This document shows positions 22,928-24,638 of a DNA stretch of 24,638 nucleotides, one piece after another (position 1 is the first letter of the stretch; each line of letters opens with the position of its first letter). The position numbers and the translations under genes are program-made. The stretch covers positions 1 through 24,638 of the forward strand of contig JAZUNS010000088.1 in the NCBI GenBank assembly GCA_045604285.1. Direction: 5' to 3'. This DNA is from SIG636 sp045604285 (GTDB taxonomy: Bacteria > Bacillota > Clostridia > Oscillospirales > CAG-382). The notes below the pieces were generated by a model. The model ran no database searches. It saw only the letters and a program-made list of their open reading frames with translations, and was not told the origin of the DNA.

Positions 22928-24247
22928 ATGAAAATTACGTTTATGGGTGCGGGCAGCACGGTTTTTGCCCGTAACGTTATCGGCGATTGTATGTGTGTGG
23001 AATCCCTGCGGGATGCGGTGTTTGCCCTTTACGATATAGACGGTCAGCGGCTTAAGGAAAGCGAAACGATTTTAGAGGCTATGCGCCTTGCCAAGGGCGG
23101 CTGCGGTAAAATAGAGTGCTATTTGGGGGTAGAAAACCGCAAGGCGGCCCTTAAAGATGCGGATTTTGTGGTAAACGCCATTCAAGTAGGGCTTTATGAC
23201 CCCTGCACCATTATAGATTTTGAGGTGCCTAAAAAATTCGGTCTTCGCCAAACCATCGGTGATACCCTGGGCATAGGCGGAATAATGCGTGGACTGCGCA
23301 CTATCCCCGTAATGAATGACTTTGCCGAGGATATGGCAGAGGTATGCCCCGACGCTTGGTTTTTAAACTATACCAACCCCATGGCAATACTCACCGGGTA
23401 TATGCTTCGCTACACTCCCATAAAGACCGTGGGTCTTTGCCACAGCGTTCAGGTGTGCAGCAGCGGCTTGCTTAGAAAGCTGGGGATGGAGGATAAGCTG
23501 GAGGGCAGGCGAGAGCTTATTGCGGGCATAAACCACATGGCCTGGTTGCTTGATATCCGTGATAAGGACGGCAACGACCTTTACCCCGAGATAAAGGCAA
23601 GGGTAAAGGGCTATATGGAAAACCCCAAGGCAGACGATAAGGTGCGCATGGATTATATCCGTCGCTTCGGCTATTATTGCACCGAATCCAGTGAGCATAA
23701 CGCCGAGTATAATATGTTTTACATTAAAAGCAAATATCCCAATCTGATAGAAGAGTACAACATCCCCTTGGATGAGTATCCCCGCCGTTGCGTCAATCAG
23801 ATAGAGGGCTGGAAGAAGGAGTATGCCCACCTGCTGGAAACGGGCGTTAAGGAGCATAACCGCTCCCACGAGTACGCATCACGCATAATGGAATCCATAG
23901 CTACGGGCAACACCTATAAAATCGGCGGCAACGTCCTTAACAGCGGCAACCTTATAACCAACCTGCCCGTCGACGCCTGCGTAGAGGTGCCATGCCTTGT
24001 GGACGGCAGCGGCATACGTCCTTGCCACGTTGGCGCCTTGCCCGTGCAGTGTGCGGCGATGAATATGACCAATATAAACGTTCAGCTTCTTACGATCGAG
24101 GCGGCGGTAACGGGCAAAAAAGACCATATCTATCAAGCCGCCATGCTTGACCCCCACACGGGCAGCGAGCTGGATATTGACACCATCGTAAAGATGGTGG
24201 ATGCGCTTATAGAAGCCCACGGCGATTATTTGCCAAAGTATAAATAA
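22928..24247 (+). CDS. melA: Glycoside hydrolase family 4, alpha-galactosidase type
   Basis: A 439-residue cytosolic GH4 enzyme, which uses NAD+ and a divalent metal (usually Mn2+) and an oxidation-elimination mechanism. The N-terminal NAD-binding motif is GAGSTVF (7-13). NYTNPM (147-152) contacts the nicotinamide and substrate. Cys171 and His203 (GINHMAW) are the expected metal ligands. Within GH4 the residues around the metal cysteine predict specificity, and CHSVQ (171-175) is the alpha-galactosidase (MelA) type, as opposed to CDMP (6-phospho-alpha-glucosidase) or CN(V/I)P (6-phospho-beta-glucosidase). No sugar transporter is adjacent. The RBS GGGGG lies about 8 bases before the ATG. I see no promoter between the hom terminator and the gene. 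Confidence 0.9.
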   Translation: MKITFMGAGSTVFARNVIGDCMCVESLRDAVFALYDIDGQRLKESETILEAMRLAKGGCGKIECYLGVENRKAALKDADFVVNAIQVGLYDPCTIIDFEVPKKFGLRQTIGDTLGIGGIMRGLRTIPVMNDFAEDMAEVCPDAWFLNYTNPMAILTGYMLRYTPIKTVGLCHSVQVCSSGLLRKLGMEDKLEGRRELIAGINHMAWLLDIRDKDGNDLYPEIKARVKGYMENPKADDKVRMDYIRRFGYYCTESSEHNAEYNMFYIKSKYPNLIEEYNIPLDEYPRRCVNQIEGWKKEYAHLLETGVKEHNRSHEYASRIMESIATGNTYKIGGNVLNSGNLITNLPVDACVEVPCLVDGSGIRPCHVGALPVQCAAMNMTNINVQLLTIEAAVTGKKDHIYQAAMLDPHTGSELDIDTIVKMVDALIEAHGDYLPKYK

Positions 24248-24249
24248 TT

Positions 24250-24273
24250 AGCGCTCCCCAAAAGGGGAGCGCT
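24250..24273. other. Perfect 10-bp inverted repeat after melA
   Basis: AGCGCTCCCC, a 4-base AAAA loop and GGGGAGCGCT form a GC-rich hairpin three bases after the melA stop codon. No T-run follows on either strand, so it is either an inefficient terminator or an RNA 3'-end stabiliser. Confidence 0.8.
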
Positions 24274-24334
24274 CCAGACCGCTGACAAAGGCACAGAACA
24301 CGAAAAATATAAAAAATCAATTACAAAAAAAGTT

Positions 24335-24363
24335 GAAAAGTCGGGAAAGCTTCCCGACTTTTC
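24335..24363 (-). terminator. 13-bp hairpin, terminator-like on the minus strand
   Basis: GAAAAGTCGGGAA pairs perfectly with TTCCCGACTTTTC around a 3-base loop. On the minus strand it is followed by a long T-run (A-run at 24324-24331 on the plus strand), so it could end transcripts from the dockerin gene entering from the right. Confidence 0.75.
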
Positions 24364-24387
24364 TGCAATTTATCGTATTTTTCGTTC

Positions 24388-24497
24388 AAAACGAACCTCG
24401 GCTCACAGTACTTAGTACAGTTCTCACCTCGGTTCGTTTCGTCTGCGCTCTTTCTCAGCACTCTGCCAAGCTGATGACAGGGTCTGTCATCAGCTTG
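24388..24497. repeat. Two further intergenic inverted repeats
   Basis: AAACGAACC (24388-24396) pairs with GGTTCGTTT (24431-24439), enclosing a small GTAC-TTA-GTAC hairpin at 24408-24418. Then CAAGCTGATGACAG (24467-24480) pairs perfectly with CTGTCATCAGCTTG (24484-24497) over a 3-base loop. No coding frame with an RBS is convincing here. The arrangement recalls a structured RNA or small dispersed element, unproven. Confidence 0.7.
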
Positions 24498-24533
24498 AGA
24501 GCAAGAGTAAATCAACTCTTGCTCTTGTTTTTA
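24498..24533 (+). terminator. Rho-independent terminator at the end of the hairpin cluster
   Basis: AGAGCAAGAGT (24498-24508) pairs with ACTCTTGCTCT (24515-24525) over a 6-base loop, followed by TGTTTTTA. It abuts the previous hairpin without a gap and points in the direction of melA transcription. Confidence 0.85.
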
Positions 24534-24585
24534 TATTCAGTCTTAAACAGCTAACGCCCACGGCGTATGCCGATATTGGCGCCGC

Positions 24586-24638
24586 TTATTCCACCAAGCC
24601 TGCGTCGTACTTAAGAATCCACGCTGCATCAAGGCTGT
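24586..24638 (-). CDS. C-terminus of a dockerin-containing protein (5' portion beyond the window)
   Basis: Reading the minus strand from the right edge gives two bases of a codon (probably Asn), then SLDAAWILKYDAGLVE and a TAA stop at 24588-24586. This is the second half of a type I dockerin calcium repeat, closely matching NSLDAAQILKFDALI of the left-edge amidase and NSLDASAILRYDAGLI of the GLUG protein. The rest of the protein and its function lie outside the window. Although only 16 complete residues are seen, the dockerin signature and the stop at the expected place make the call good. Confidence 0.75.
   Translation of the reverse strand, partial: SLDAAWILKYDAGLVE

Noticed and set aside
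24333..24554. 73-codon open frame in the hairpin cluster
   Set aside because: It runs across four inverted repeats and lacks an RBS; the structure explains the sequence better than coding does.

Overview
The window most likely comes from an uncultured, spore-forming Clostridia member of the Oscillospiraceae/Ruminococcaceae type. The evidence is a GerA-family germinant-receptor subunit, dockerin-bearing secreted proteins, Gram-positive (sigma-A-like) promoters that are often of the extended -10 (TGn) type, GGAG-type ribosome binding sites, and the gene repertoire (NrdR, a single-chain glycyl-tRNA synthetase, DUF4358 lipoprotein). This placement is inference; no rRNA gene is present. No tRNA, CRISPR array, insertion sequence or phage gene was recognised.

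Layout, left to right. (a) 1-2702: 3' part of a large secreted gene whose product has two discoidin-like modules, a fibronectin-III-like segment, a zinc N-acetylmuramoyl-L-alanine amidase and a C-terminal type I dockerin, closed by a terminator. (b) 2757-5435: plus-strand ygiQ and nrdR, each with a good promoter, with a possible small membrane-protein gene facing them. (c) 5443-8852, minus strand: three-gene envelope operon (SGNH-hydrolase-like protein, DUF4358 lipoprotein, membrane-anchored M23 protein lacking its catalytic residues) behind a perfect-consensus promoter. (d) 8942-12369, plus strand: solitary GerA-family protein, DUF3298-like protein, and a secreted GLUG-repeat protein with a dockerin. 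(e) 20041 down to 12331, minus strand: an apparent five-gene operon of ABC half-transporter, DUF1854 protein, second ABC half-transporter, gpsA and glyS. (f) 20095-24247, plus strand: glnA, hom and a GH4 alpha-galactosidase. (g) 24248-24585: an intergenic stretch packed with strong hairpins. (h) 24586-24638, minus strand: the last residues of another dockerin protein running off the right edge.

How it fits together. Three separate genes end in dockerins with the same Asn-Ser-Leu-Asp-Ala calcium-loop signature, so the genome should encode a matching cohesin scaffold; none is seen here. One dockerin is attached to a peptidoglycan amidase and one to a GLUG protein, not to plant-polysaccharide hydrolases. 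The most system-like locus is the pair of ABC half-transporters, each with an extra N-terminal domain plus four-cysteine zinc ribbon, flanking a DUF1854 gene and transcribed with gpsA and glyS. The other metabolic genes (glnA, hom, melA, nrdR) are ordinary housekeeping functions.
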